Source of the DNA: Rhodobacterales bacterium
GTDB taxonomy: Bacteria; Pseudomonadota; Alphaproteobacteria; Rhodobacterales; Rhodobacteraceae
Length of the DNA: 64,000 nucleotides
Assembly (NCBI GenBank): GCA_021155205.1
Contig: JAJNPS010000033.1
Location: 62,001-126,000 of the forward strand
Direction of reading: 5' to 3'
Of the stretch, positions 9,235 to 18,001 are shown piece by piece. The notes under the pieces are model-generated. The model was given only the letters and a program-made list of their open reading frames with translations. It had not been told where the DNA came from and made no database searches. How positions within the stretch are numbered: the stretch's first letter is position 1; each line of letters begins with the position of its first letter. The translations under genes and the position numbers were made by a program.

Positions 9235-10708
9235 ACACCTGTCCGGGATAGATCAGGTCGGGGTCGCGGATCTTGTCGCGATTGGCGTCGAACACCTGCA
9301 CATACAGGATACCTTCGCCAAAGTTCTCCTTTGCGATCCCCCATAGGGTAAAGCCGGGCTGCACCGTGACGGTCACGGGTGCGGGCTGAACCGTCAGTGC
9401 AACCGCCGGACCAGGTTCGCCCGGTGGTTGTGCTGCGGCAACTGCCGTCGCGGGCGCGTCGGAGGCAGGCGCGGGGTCGGATGCGACCTCAGCGGCGGTC
9501 TGCGGTTCGGCCACGGCGGCAGGGGCGGCTTCAGCCGCTGCATCCCCGGTCCCGGATGTCGACAGGCTCGCGGGGGCGGCCGCCGCCGCCAGCGCCTCGC
9601 GCGTCTCGCGCTTGAAGGGGGTCTCGAACCGCGACGCGACCTTGCCCGTTGCGTCCACCTGATCAACCCGCAGCGTGTAGATGCCGGGGGCCGTCTCTGG
9701 CAGGGTCAGCGACCATTGCGCCGCGCCGGGCATGACCTCGGCCACCAGCGCATTGTCGAGATAGACCCGCAGCATCTGTCCTGGCGCGCCGATCCCCGAC
9801 AATTGCACATCGCCGCCGGGCGTATAGGCGATGGCGTCGATGGTCACGCCGCCACCCGCCGGGGGGGCGTCGCCCTGCAGCACCGCGACACCATCCTGCG
9901 TGACCAGCAAGGCATCCGGGGCGGCAGGCTTTGCCGCGACTGCCGCAAGTTCCGGCGTGCTGGGCGCGGCGGGTTCGGCCATCGGGGTCTCCGCCCCGTC
10001 CGCTGCAACCGCATCTTCCGCAGGCGCAGCCGCTGCTTCGGGCACCGTTTCAGATGTTGCCACGGCCACCTCTACCGGGGCGGCAATCGGCGCGATGGCG
10101 ACGGTGGCACCGGCCGTCACTTCGGTTCCGTCCGGGCCGGTCATCACCATCGACAAGAGACGCGGCGCCGCATCGGGCGCAAGCGTGAACATGGAAACGA
10201 ATTTGCCGTTCGCATCCGCCGTAGCGGTGGCGACGGTCTCAGGCCCCATCCGAAGACTGACCATCGCACCCGGCGCCGCCTGACCGGCCACGAGCGCCGA
10301 TCCATCCGGTTCGACCCGCACGACATCAAAGGCCATGCTGCCGGCGGCATCAGCGGCAGGCGCCGCAGGCGTTTCGGCGACCGCATCCGGGGCGGCGGCG
10401 GGCGCAACGGGCGTCTCGGCGACCGCATCTGGCGCGGCGACGGGCGTGTCTGCAACATCAGCGGTCGCCGGGGCCTCTGGCGTGGCGGCAGGTGCCACCT
10501 GTACCGGGGTCGCGACCGCATCGGGCGCAGCGGTCCCGGTCGCCTTTGCCGGTGGCGTCGCCGGGGCCTCGGCCACCGTCCCGGCAATGCCCGGCCTGTC
10601 CTGCGGCGCCGGCCGGAACACCGCGTAGCCCGCGCCGCCCGCCACGGCCATGCCCAGAACGACCCATATCGCGCGTTCCCGCGCCGTCATTGATGCCCAA
10701 CCGGCCAT
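9209..10708 (-). CDS. LysM-domain envelope protein with long Ala/Pro-rich region
   Basis: This is a 499-residue protein with an N-terminal membrane anchor (about 13-31), a long low-complexity Ala/Pro/Val-rich stretch (about 35-270) with repeated PVAAPDAVAET-like units, a beta-rich Ig-like segment (about 270-370), a second low-complexity stretch, and a C-terminal LysM module (about 450-497; TVQPGFTLWGIA to YPGQVFTIPK). LysM binds peptidoglycan, so it probably spans the periplasm from the inner membrane to the wall. The ATG at 10708 has an AAGGGGGAAAG ribosome site. The repeat-rich part may differ between strains. Confidence 0.83.
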   Translation of the reverse strand: MAGWASMTARERAIWVVLGMAVAGGAGYAVFRPAPQDRPGIAGTVAEAPATPPAKATGTAAPDAVATPVQVAPAATPEAPATADVADTPVAAPDAVAETPVAPAAAPDAVAETPAAPAADAAGSMAFDVVRVEPDGSALVAGQAAPGAMVSLRMGPETVATATADANGKFVSMFTLAPDAAPRLLSMVMTGPDGTEVTAGATVAIAPIAAPVEVAVATSETVPEAAAAPAEDAVAADGAETPMAEPAAPSTPELAAVAAKPAAPDALLVTQDGVAVLQGDAPPAGGGVTIDAIAYTPGGDVQLSGIGAPGQMLRVYLDNALVAEVMPGAAQWSLTLPETAPGIYTLRVDQVDATGKVASRFETPFKRETREALAAAAAPASLSTSGTGDAAAEAAPAAVAEPQTAAEVASDPAPASDAPATAVAAAQPPGEPGPAVALTVQPAPVTVTVQPGFTLWGIAKENFGEGILYVQVFDANRDKIRDPDLIYPGQVFTIPKAAP

Positions 10709-10826
10709 GTTCTTTCCCCCTTCGCGGGGCCTGTTGCCGACCCCTGCTTTCGTTTGACCATGGAACCGCTATATCTGGCGTCAAGGCAACAGTTTCCGCG
10801 CTCCGGACCACAATCGAGAGAAAATC

Positions 10827-11393
10827 GTGACCTCCAACCCTCACCCAATGCGGTCGATCTGCGTCTTTTGCGGCGCACGCCCCGGACGGAACCCCGCCCA
10901 TGCCGCCGCGGCCGGGGCCACAGGCCGGATGATCGCGGAAGCGGGGTGGCGGCTGGTCTACGGCGCGGGCGATGTGGGGCTGATGGGCGAAGTGGCGCGT
11001 GCCGCGCAAGGCGCGGGGGCCAGGACGCTGGGGGTGATCCCCACGCACCTTTTGTCACGCGAAATGGGCAAGCGCGACCTGACCAGTTTTGTGATCACCG
11101 AAGACATGCACGAGCGCAAAAAGGTGATGTTCATGAATTCGGACGCCATCGTCGTCCTGCCGGGCGGCGCGGGGTCACTGGACGAGTTTTTCGAGGTGCT
11201 GACCTGGGCGCAGATCGGGCTGCACGGCAAACCGATCTTCCTATTGAACGTGGCGGGCTACTGGACACCGCTTGCCGCGCTGATCGACCATGTCGTGACC
11301 GAGGGGTTTGCCGACCCGTCGATCCTGACTTTGTTCCGGCTGGTCGATGACGTGGGCGATTTGTCGGCGGCACTGCATGACGCCCTGGACTGA
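10827..11393 (+). CDS. LOG-family Rossmann-fold protein (TIGR00730 type)
   Basis: This is a 188-residue member of the family once labelled lysine decarboxylase. Characterised relatives are nucleotide 5'-monophosphate nucleosidases, including the cytokinin-activating LOG enzymes. The nucleotide-binding FCGARPG is at about residues 14-20, and the catalytic-loop motif is PGGAGSLDE where the family usually has PGGxGTxxE. The GTG start at 10827 has GAGAG upstream. An ATG at 10848 has no ribosome site. It ends at a strong hairpin shared with sodB. Confidence 0.87.
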   Translation: MTSNPHPMRSICVFCGARPGRNPAHAAAAGATGRMIAEAGWRLVYGAGDVGLMGEVARAAQGAGARTLGVIPTHLLSREMGKRDLTSFVITEDMHERKKVMFMNSDAIVVLPGGAGSLDEFFEVLTWAQIGLHGKPIFLLNVAGYWTPLAALIDHVVTEGFADPSILTLFRLVDDVGDLSAALHDALD

Positions 11394-11436
11394 CAGCGAC
11401 ACGCCCGCGGCGGCAGGACCGGCGCGGGCGTCGCTG
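11394..11436. terminator. Bidirectional terminator-like hairpin between the LOG gene and sodB
   Basis: CAGCGAC and GCCCGCG (11394-11409, with a 2-base bulge) pair with CGCGGGC and GTCGCTG (11423-11436), giving a 14-bp stem and 13-base loop between two convergent genes. There is no clear T-run on either strand. Confidence 0.6.
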
Positions 11437-11453
11437 ACGATTGGCGCGGCGGG

Positions 11454-12056
11454 CTACATCCGTGCCGCGACCGCCTCCCAGTTCACCAGCCTGTCCAGGA
11501 AATTGGCCAGATAGGCCGGGCGCTTGTTGCGGAAATCGATGTAATAGCTGTGTTCCCACACGTCGCAGCCCAGCAGCGCCTTTTGCCCGAAACAGAGCGG
11601 GTTGACGCCGTTTTCGGTCTTGGTGATCTGCAGGTTGCCATGCGCATTGACCACCAGCCAGGCCCAGCCCGACCCGAACTGCCCGGCGCCCGCGGCGGCG
11701 AAATCTTCCTTGAACTTGGCGACCGACCCGAAATCACGGGTGATCGCGGCCTCCAGCGCGCCGGGCATCTTCTTGGCCTCGCCCGGTCCCATCACCTCCC
11801 AGAACAGATTGTGGTTCCAGTGCTGGCTCGCGTTGTTGAAAATGCCGTTCTGCGCCACTGCACCAGCCTGATAGGTGCCCTTGACGATGTCGTCGAGCGA
11901 CTTGGTTTCCCATTCGGTGCCCGCGATCAGCTTGTTGCCGTTGTCCACATAGGCCTTGTGATGCAGGTCGTGGTGAAACTCCAGCGTTTCCCTGGACATT
12001 CCCAGCGGGGCGAGGGCGTCGTGGGCATAGGGCAGGTCAGGCAGGGTGAAGGCCAT
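11454..12056 (-). CDS. sodB: Superoxide dismutase, Fe type
   Basis: This enzyme dismutates superoxide to oxygen and hydrogen peroxide in the cytoplasm. The 200-residue product carries the metal-ligand segments HHDLHHKAYVDN, NNASQHWNHNLFW and DVWEHSYYIDFRN. NNASQ.WNH and QFGSGWAWL are features of iron rather than manganese enzymes; cambialistic use cannot be excluded. The frame is open to 12305, but the ATG at 12056 has AAGGAG at good spacing and starts the conserved MAFTLPDLPY. It is monocistronic, convergent with the LOG gene. Confidence 0.95.
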   Translation of the reverse strand: MAFTLPDLPYAHDALAPLGMSRETLEFHHDLHHKAYVDNGNKLIAGTEWETKSLDDIVKGTYQAGAVAQNGIFNNASQHWNHNLFWEVMGPGEAKKMPGALEAAITRDFGSVAKFKEDFAAAGAGQFGSGWAWLVVNAHGNLQITKTENGVNPLCFGQKALLGCDVWEHSYYIDFRNKRPAYLANFLDRLVNWEAVAARM

Positions 12057-12318
12057 GGGGTCGTCTCCTTGATGCGGGATGTCGTTCCCTTGGAATAAGG
12101 GCGCGATGAACGCCGAGGTCAAGCCAAAAGGCCAACACACGATGCAGCACCTTGGCTGCCGGCCGTCGACATAGCCAGGAACCGCCGAACACCCTCTTTG
12201 GTTCCCGCGATTTCCAGCCAGACGGGCGCGCCGGAGTATGCTCAGGTGAATTTGACGGACGGGCTTTGATCGGGACGTCGCCGGATCGGCCAGCCACATC
12301 AACAAGATTGCCGCATGC
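12057..12318. other. Upstream region of sodB
   Basis: The 262 bases between soxG (ending at 12319) and sodB contain the sodB promoter region. The only structure I see is a small hairpin, CCCTT-GGAAT-AAGGG (12087-12101), in the presumed 5' leader. No metal-regulator box is clear by eye. Confidence 0.35.
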
Positions 12319-12864
12319 CTAAAGATCGCTGCCGACTTGCGCGGAATGGGACAACAGCCCCATCACATACCCCGCCACAGACCGGAACGAGATCAGGGTA
12401 TAGCCGCCGCCCTGTTGCCAGAACGCGCAGGCCACTTGCGCGGCGCGGGTGCGGCGAACCTCGTCGGGGGCCATCCGGTCCAGATCGACCGGGCAGAGCT
12501 TGCGCAGGACCTGATGCGCGTCGGGCCCCTCGATTCTGAAAACGGCGCGCGCGTCGGAGACATCGACGGCAAGGTGATGATCCCCCTGCAGGGTCTTTGC
12601 GATGACGCTCAGAGCCTTGGACACCTCGGCATAGGGCAGGATCAGCAGGTACTCGTCCGGGCTCATCCACGCGCAGGCGTTGTCCCCGGCATGTTCGATC
12701 CGGCGGGTGTCGGGAACTTTCGTTCCGATTGCGGCCTTGACCGCTTTCGCAAGCCCTTTCAAACCTTTGGCGCGCAGAGTTATCATGCCCAATGGCCCGA
12801 TTTCGCGGACCTTTGCAAAGCCGTCAAAGGATGCACCGCCAAGGGCGGAGACCGGATCAGACAT
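12319..12864 (-). CDS. soxG: Sarcosine oxidase subunit gamma
   Basis: This is the gamma subunit of heterotetrameric sarcosine oxidase, which oxidises sarcosine and passes the methyl-derived carbon to tetrahydrofolate. The 181-residue product has the family pattern AWMSPDEYLLI, AVDVSDARAVFRIEGP and QVLRKLCPVDLD. The start at 12864 overlaps the end of soxA by 8 bases, so the two are translationally coupled. It is the last gene of the sox operon. The frame is open upstream within soxA but that part is a shadow. Confidence 0.93.
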   Translation of the reverse strand: MSDPVSALGGASFDGFAKVREIGPLGMITLRAKGLKGLAKAVKAAIGTKVPDTRRIEHAGDNACAWMSPDEYLLILPYAEVSKALSVIAKTLQGDHHLAVDVSDARAVFRIEGPDAHQVLRKLCPVDLDRMAPDEVRRTRAAQVACAFWQQGGGYTLISFRSVAGYVMGLLSHSAQVGSDL

Positions 12865-15850
12865 TCTGCTTCTCCCCATCCGGGTCATGGAAAACCGGGT
12901 TGACCACCCGCGCCTCGACGGTGCCGCCGGTGACGGTGTTGAAGCTGACGACCTCGCCCATCCGGTCTGGACCGTGGCGCAGAAGGCCCATCGCGATACC
13001 TTTTCCAAGCGTGGGAGAATGGTAGGTCGAGGTGACGCGACCTTGGGTGTTGCGCTGGCCGTTTTCGTTGGTGCCGTCGGCAATGATATAGGCGCCGTCG
13101 GGAATAGTGGAACCATCAAGTGTTTCGAATCCAACGAGTTTCCAGCGATCCTGGCTGGCAAGGTGGGCACGCTCCTGGCCGCGCTTGCCAAGGTAGTCGG
13201 GTTTCTTTTTTGAGATGGCCCAAGACAGACCCAGATCCTGCGGGATGACGGTGCCGTCGGTTTCATCCCCGATCATGATGAAGCCCTTTTCGGCGCGCAT
13301 CACATGCAGCGCCTCGGTGCCGTAAGGCATTGCATTCAATGATTTTCCTGCCTCGACACAGGCCTGCCAGAACGCAAGGCCGTGGCTGGCGGGCACGGCG
13401 ATTTCGTAGCTGAGTTCACCCGAGAAACTGATCCGGTAGACCCGCACCGGAAAGCCGCCCAGCGTGCCATCCGCCCATTGCATGAAAGGCAACGTTTCGC
13501 GGGAAACGTCCATGCCGCCAAGGGCTTGCAAGACGGTCCTCGCGTTCGGTCCGACAACCGCCACCTGGGCGTATTGTTCGGTCACGTTGGCGGTGTAGAC
13601 CTGCCAGTCCCACCACTCGCATTGCAGCCAATCCTCCATCCAGGCGTGGATGCGGTCCGCACCCCCAGATGTGGTGTGGCACAACCAGGTGTCCTCGTCG
13701 ATGCGGGCGACAACGCCGTCGTCCGAGAGGAACCCCTGTTCATTGCACATCAGGCCATAGCGGCATTTGCCGATGGGCAGGGTACTCATCACGCCGGTGT
13801 AGAGCATGTCGAGGAAGCGGGCCGCGTCGGGGCCTTTGACGATGATCTTGCCGAGGGTGCTGGCGTCCAGCAGACCGACATTCTTTCGCGTGTTCATGAC
13901 CTCGCGGTGGACCGCCTGTTCGTGGGTTTCGCCGGGTTGAGGGAAGCAATAGGGACGCCGCCACAGGCCCACGGGTTCAAAGTAAGCTACTGATTTAACG
14001 TGCCATTCGTGCATGGGGGTCTTGCGCAGGGGTTGAAAGATGTCGCCCCGCGCCTCGCCTGCCAATGTCCCCAAAGTGACGGGCGTATATGGCGGTCGGA
14101 ATGTGGTCGTGCCCACGGCGGGGATCTCGGCGTTCAGGGCCTGCGACAGCACGGCGAGGCCGTTGATGTTGCTCAGCTTGCCCTGGTCGGTCGCCATGCC
14201 GAGCGTGGTGTAGCGCTTGGTGTGTTCGACGCTCTCATACCCCTCACGCGCCGCCAACTGGACATCCGAGACCTTCACGTCGTTCTGGTAGTCCAACCAC
14301 ATCTTGTGGCGGGCTTTCAGCGTGGCGCCCTGCGGCATGACCCAGACGGGTTCGATTTCCGGCGTCTCCTTCGCGTCTTCTTTCCGTCTACTTTTCGTCT
14401 CTACGCGCGCAGAGGCCGCACCTTGCGCAACACCCGCCAGAATGTCGGTCAGATCAAAGGTTCCGGCCGCAGCACCTGCGACCGTCACCATGGCGCTGCC
14501 GTCATGGTTGACGGGCGGACGCGTCGGATCGGGGACGAAGGCCGCGATGGCGTCGTCCCAGGTCAGCTTGCCGCCGCAATGGGACCACAGATGCACCACC
14601 GGCGACCAGCCGCCGGACATGGCGACGGCGTCGCAGGGGATATCCTCGGTCACCGCGCCCTCGCCCGCGTGGAGGCAAAGCGATACGCCGGTGACGCGCC
14701 TGGAGCCTTGGACCTTTGCGATGGCGCGGCCCGTCTCGACCCGGATGCCAAGGGCGCGGGCGCGGGCGGGCAGATCGCCGGTCGCCTCGGTCCGTGCGTC
14801 CACGATCACCGGCACCTCAAGCCCTGCCTCTTTCAGCGCGATGGCGGTGCGGTAGGCGTCGTCGTTGTTGGTGACGACCACGGTGCGGTCGCCGGGGCTG
14901 ACGGCGTAGTTCACCGCATAGTCGCGGACGGCGGAGGCGAGCATCACGCCGGGCACGTCGTTTCCGGCAAAGGCCAGGGGGCGCTCGATCGCGCCGGTGG
15001 CGGTGATGATGTGCCCCGCGCGGATACGCCAGAGGCGCTGCTTCGGGCGGCCATCGCCGGGGGTGTGGTCGGCGATCCGCTCATCGGCCAGCACATAGCC
15101 ATGGTCATAGACCCCTGCCCCGGTGGTGCGGCTGCGCAGGGTGACATTATCCATCCGGTTCAGGGCATCGGTGGTCACGGCAAGCCAGGAATCGGGCGCG
15201 TGGCCGTCGATCCGGTCCGCATCCACCATGGCGCGTCCGCCGAGATGCGGGGACTGTTCGAGAAGGATCACGCGCAGTCCCGCCTGACCGGCCGTCAGCG
15301 CAGCCTGCAGCCCGGCGACGCCGCCGCCCACGACAAGCAGGTCGCAGAACGCATAAGCCTGTTCATAGCGGTCGGCATCACGCTGTTTCGGGGCCTTTCC
15401 CAGACCGGCGGAGCGGCGGATGATCGGCTCGAACACATGCTTCCACGCGGCGCGGGGATGGATGAAGGTCTTGTAGTAGAACCCGGCGGGCAGGAACCGC
15501 GCGGCGTAGTTGTTGATGACGCCCACGTCGAATTCAAGGCTCGGCCAGTGGTTCTGGCTGGCCGCCGTCAATCCGTCGAAAAGCTCGGTCGTGGTGGCGC
15601 GCTGGTTCGGCTCCAGCCGGTCGCCGGTCCCGAGGTTCATCAGGGCGTTCGGTTCCTCTGGCCCCGAGGCGACGATGCCGCGCGGGCGGTGGTATTTGAA
15701 GCTGCGGCCGACCAGCATCTGGTCATTGGCCAGAAGGGCCGAGGCGAGGGTGTCGCCCTGCAGCCCGCGCAGGCGCTTGCCGTTGAAGGTGAAGTCTTGC
15801 GCGGTGCTGCGGTCGATCAGGCGACCGCCCTTGGAGAGGCGGGTGCTCAT
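12857..15850 (-). CDS. soxA: Sarcosine oxidase subunit alpha
   Basis: This is the 997-residue alpha subunit. It has an N-terminal 2Fe-2S-ferredoxin-like fold without the cluster (about 1-100), an FAD/NAD(P) domain with LVVGGGVAGLQAA near residue 170, and a C-terminal aminomethyltransferase-like (GcvT) folate-binding half (about 600-990). Length and domain order match the heterotetrameric enzyme. The ATG at 15850 starts the conserved MSTRLSKGG; an alternative codon further upstream would lie in the REP-like repeat. It is separated from soxD by a GC-rich inverted doublet, unlike the tight spacing elsewhere in the operon. Confidence 0.96.
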   Translation of the reverse strand: MSTRLSKGGRLIDRSTAQDFTFNGKRLRGLQGDTLASALLANDQMLVGRSFKYHRPRGIVASGPEEPNALMNLGTGDRLEPNQRATTTELFDGLTAASQNHWPSLEFDVGVINNYAARFLPAGFYYKTFIHPRAAWKHVFEPIIRRSAGLGKAPKQRDADRYEQAYAFCDLLVVGGGVAGLQAALTAGQAGLRVILLEQSPHLGGRAMVDADRIDGHAPDSWLAVTTDALNRMDNVTLRSRTTGAGVYDHGYVLADERIADHTPGDGRPKQRLWRIRAGHIITATGAIERPLAFAGNDVPGVMLASAVRDYAVNYAVSPGDRTVVVTNNDDAYRTAIALKEAGLEVPVIVDARTEATGDLPARARALGIRVETGRAIAKVQGSRRVTGVSLCLHAGEGAVTEDIPCDAVAMSGGWSPVVHLWSHCGGKLTWDDAIAAFVPDPTRPPVNHDGSAMVTVAGAAAGTFDLTDILAGVAQGAASARVETKSRRKEDAKETPEIEPVWVMPQGATLKARHKMWLDYQNDVKVSDVQLAAREGYESVEHTKRYTTLGMATDQGKLSNINGLAVLSQALNAEIPAVGTTTFRPPYTPVTLGTLAGEARGDIFQPLRKTPMHEWHVKSVAYFEPVGLWRRPYCFPQPGETHEQAVHREVMNTRKNVGLLDASTLGKIIVKGPDAARFLDMLYTGVMSTLPIGKCRYGLMCNEQGFLSDDGVVARIDEDTWLCHTTSGGADRIHAWMEDWLQCEWWDWQVYTANVTEQYAQVAVVGPNARTVLQALGGMDVSRETLPFMQWADGTLGGFPVRVYRISFSGELSYEIAVPASHGLAFWQACVEAGKSLNAMPYGTEALHVMRAEKGFIMIGDETDGTVIPQDLGLSWAISKKKPDYLGKRGQERAHLASQDRWKLVGFETLDGSTIPDGAYIIADGTNENGQRNTQGRVTSTYHSPTLGKGIAMGLLRHGPDRMGEVVSFNTVTGGTVEARVVNPVFHDPDGEKQNV

Positions 15851-15882
15851 GTTCGGGCCTTCGGGTGGAGTTGGACCTGGTC

Positions 15883-16009
15883 GCCCCCCCACCCCAGCCC
15901 TCCCCCACCGGGGGGGAGGGAGGCGGCAAGGTGGCTGAAGGCGTGACAGTGGCTAGGGGCGCGACGCGGCCCCTCCCCCCCGGTGGGGGAGGCTGGGTGG
16001 GGGGGGCGG
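15883..16009. repeat. REP-like inverted doublet between soxD and soxA
   Basis: Two near-identical copies of a C-rich/G-rich element of about 37 bases (15883-15920 and 15969-16009) face each other across about 48 bases. Each copy holds its own inner palindrome (CTCCCCCACC with its G-rich partner). The pair can fold into a long hairpin in the soxD-soxA mRNA. This is the layout of REP/BIME elements. The second copy ends just before the soxD stop. Confidence 0.75.
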
Positions 16010-16013
16010 CGGG

Positions 16014-16334
16014 TCATGTCAGCGTCCATCCCGGCCTGCGGGCCTTGATTTTCGCGATGATCTCGGGCGGCGGGCCGGAGGTTTGGGCGGGGTAGGTTCC
16101 GAACACCTCAAGCGTTGCGGTGCAGCGGGCGGCGAGGAACCATTTGCCGCAGCCATAGGCATGCCGCCAGCGTTCGAAATGCACGCCTTTGGGGTTTTTG
16201 CGGGCGAACATGTAGGATTCGAACTGATCGTCGTCGGAGCCGGGACCGTGGCGTTTGAGATGCGCCTCGTAGCCGGGGGTGAGTTCGGATTCCTCGGCGG
16301 TGATCTGGCAGTAGGGGCAGGTGAGGGTTAGCAT
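16014..16334 (-). CDS. soxD: Sarcosine oxidase subunit delta
   Basis: The 106-residue zinc-binding subunit of the heterotetrameric enzyme. CPYC at residues 6-9, with the His/Cys segment WRHAYGCGKWF (C62) and C71, supplies the likely zinc ligands. Its ATG at 16334 follows immediately after the TAG stop of the small membrane ORF, so translation is probably coupled. The order soxB-soxD-soxA-soxG is the standard operon order apart from the inserted small ORF. Confidence 0.93.
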   Translation of the reverse strand: MLTLTCPYCQITAEESELTPGYEAHLKRHGPGSDDDQFESYMFARKNPKGVHFERWRHAYGCGKWFLAARCTATLEVFGTYPAQTSGPPPEIIAKIKARRPGWTLT

Positions 16335-16538
16335 CTACGTTTTTCTCCCACGGACCCAACGCCAGAATCTTGAGACGTCTGGTGCCGCAAATCCGCCAAC
16401 AACAGCTCCAAGAAGAACAAGTGGCCAAAAGCCTGCCATCGCTCCCAATAAGCCGCCGACAATCCCAGTTCCTGATCCAAGGATTCCGCCACCGATTGAG
16501 CCAAGTGCCACGCCCTTTAGCCGAACGATCCAGCCCAT
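16335..16538 (-). CDS. Small glycine-rich membrane protein inside the sox operon
   Basis: This is a 67-residue product I do not recognise. After a short basic N-terminus it has two hydrophobic, glycine-rich spans (about residues 11-33 and 36-50) and ends with a basic tail (WRWVRGRKT). Its ATG overlaps the soxB stop by one base (TGATG), and its TAG stop directly abuts the soxD ATG. Such gapless fit on both sides argues for a real translated gene. The glycine-rich spans resemble small glycine-zipper proteins. A link to sarcosine oxidase is inferred from position only. Confidence 0.65.
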   Translation of the reverse strand: MGWIVRLKGVALGSIGGGILGSGTGIVGGLLGAMAGFWPLVLLGAVVGGFAAPDVSRFWRWVRGRKT

Positions 16539-17785
16539 CAATGCGCCACCCCCGCCGCGACGCTCTCATCAATGAACCGCCCCTCCCGGAACCGCTCCAT
16601 CCCGAAGGCGGCGGCCAGCGGCCCCGGCTCTCCCTTGGCCATCAGTTCGGCCATCGCCCAACCGCTCCCCGGGATCGCCTTGAATCCCCCTGTCCCCCAG
16701 CCGCAGTTGATGAAGCAGTTGCCCAAGGGGGTTTTGGAGATGATGGGGCTGCGGTCGCCGGTCATGTCCACGATGCCGCCCCATTGGCGCAGCATTTTCA
16801 GGCGCGACAGCATGGGGAAGGTTTCGATCAGGGCGCGCAGGGTTTCCTCGATATGGTGGAACGACCCGCGCTGGGTAAAGTTGTTGAACCCGTCGGTGCC
16901 GCCGCCGATCACCATCTCGCCCTTGTCGGACTGCGACATGTAGCCGTGGACGGTGTTGGCCATGACGACGACATCCATGCAGGGTTTGATCGGTTCGGAG
17001 ACGAGGGCCTGAAGGGCGACCGCCTCGACCGGCAGGCGGAAGCCGGCCATCCCGGCAACCTGCCCCGAATGGCCCGCGACGACGATGCCCATCTTTTTGC
17101 AACCGATGGCGCCCTTGGTCGTCTCCACCCCGGTCACCACGCCGTTTTCGGAACGGACGCCGGTCACCTCGCATTGCTGGATGATGTGCATGCCCATGTC
17201 GCTGCAGGCCCGCGCATAGCCCCAGGCGACCGCGTCGTGGCGACCCGTCCCGCCCCGCGCCTGCCAGAGGGCACCGAGGACGGGATAACGGGGGCCGTCG
17301 ATGTTCAGGATCGGGCACAGTTCCTTGACCCGCTGGGGGGTGATGAACTCGGTGGTCACGCCTTGGAGGGCATTGGCATGCGCGGTCCGGCGGTAGCCGC
17401 GCACCTCGTGATGGGTCTGGGCCAGCATCATCACGCCGCGCGGGCTGAACATCATGTTGTAGTTCAGATCCTGGCTCAGGGTCTCGTACAGGCTGCGCGA
17501 TTTTTCGTAGATCGCGGCACTGGGGTCCTGCAGATAGTTCGACCGGATGATGGTGGTGTTGCGCCCGGTATTGCCGCCGCCGAGCCAGCCTTTTTCCAGG
17601 ATCGCGACATTGGTGATGCCGAAATTGCGGCCAAGGTAATAGGCGGTGGCAAGGCCGTGGCCCCCGGCGCCGACGATCACCACGTCATAGGCGGCACGCG
17701 GCGCGGGCGAGGCCCAGGCGCGGTCCCAGCCCATATGGCTTCGCATGGCCTCACGCGCGATGGCAAAGACGGAATAGCGTTTCAT
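16538..17785 (-). CDS. soxB: Sarcosine oxidase subunit beta
   Basis: This is the 415-residue FAD-binding beta subunit where sarcosine is oxidised. The dinucleotide-binding VIVGAGGHGLATAYYLG lies at about residues 36-52. GRHDAV at 181-186 places His183 where the Corynebacterium enzyme carries covalently bound FMN. The sequence ends with the typical ESVAAGVAH. The ATG at 17785 starts the conserved MKRYSVFAIAREA; longer frames upstream are shadows over ccmI. It is the first gene of the operon, divergent from ccmI. Confidence 0.96.
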   Translation of the reverse strand: MKRYSVFAIAREAMRSHMGWDRAWASPAPRAAYDVVIVGAGGHGLATAYYLGRNFGITNVAILEKGWLGGGNTGRNTTIIRSNYLQDPSAAIYEKSRSLYETLSQDLNYNMMFSPRGVMMLAQTHHEVRGYRRTAHANALQGVTTEFITPQRVKELCPILNIDGPRYPVLGALWQARGGTGRHDAVAWGYARACSDMGMHIIQQCEVTGVRSENGVVTGVETTKGAIGCKKMGIVVAGHSGQVAGMAGFRLPVEAVALQALVSEPIKPCMDVVVMANTVHGYMSQSDKGEMVIGGGTDGFNNFTQRGSFHHIEETLRALIETFPMLSRLKMLRQWGGIVDMTGDRSPIISKTPLGNCFINCGWGTGGFKAIPGSGWAMAELMAKGEPGPLAAAFGMERFREGRFIDESVAAGVAH

Positions 17786-18001
17786 CGGGCCCCTGCTGGC
17801 GGGAACTGCTGGTGCTACATGGAACGATGCAGGCGGCACCCCGCACCTGTCAGCGGCACAATCGGGAAAAATGCGACATGAGGCAAGGTCGCCCAGGGCG
17901 AAATCAGAAAACCGCGATGCGACCGATTGGCCCTTTTGCGCGCGGCCCGCTGCGATTAGATCATTGTGAGGATGAACTGGCACGAAAGACCCGTGGCGCC
18001 G
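17786..18001. other. Divergent region soxB / ccmI
   Basis: About 200 bases hold the promoters for the sox operon (leftward) and ccmI (rightward). I see no strong hexamers or palindrome. The stretch from 17966 is open in the ccmI frame but lacks a ribosome site. Confidence 0.35.

Noticed and set aside
14000..15946. A 648-codon open frame on the plus strand opposite soxA
   Set aside because: It is antisense to a full-length, clearly conserved soxA, has Arg/Gly/His-rich composition and no domain; a GC-driven shadow.
15883..16009. Factor-independent terminator after soxD
   Set aside because: There is no T-run after either hairpin, and soxA and soxG, which depend on the same promoter, lie beyond it; a repeat doublet fits better.
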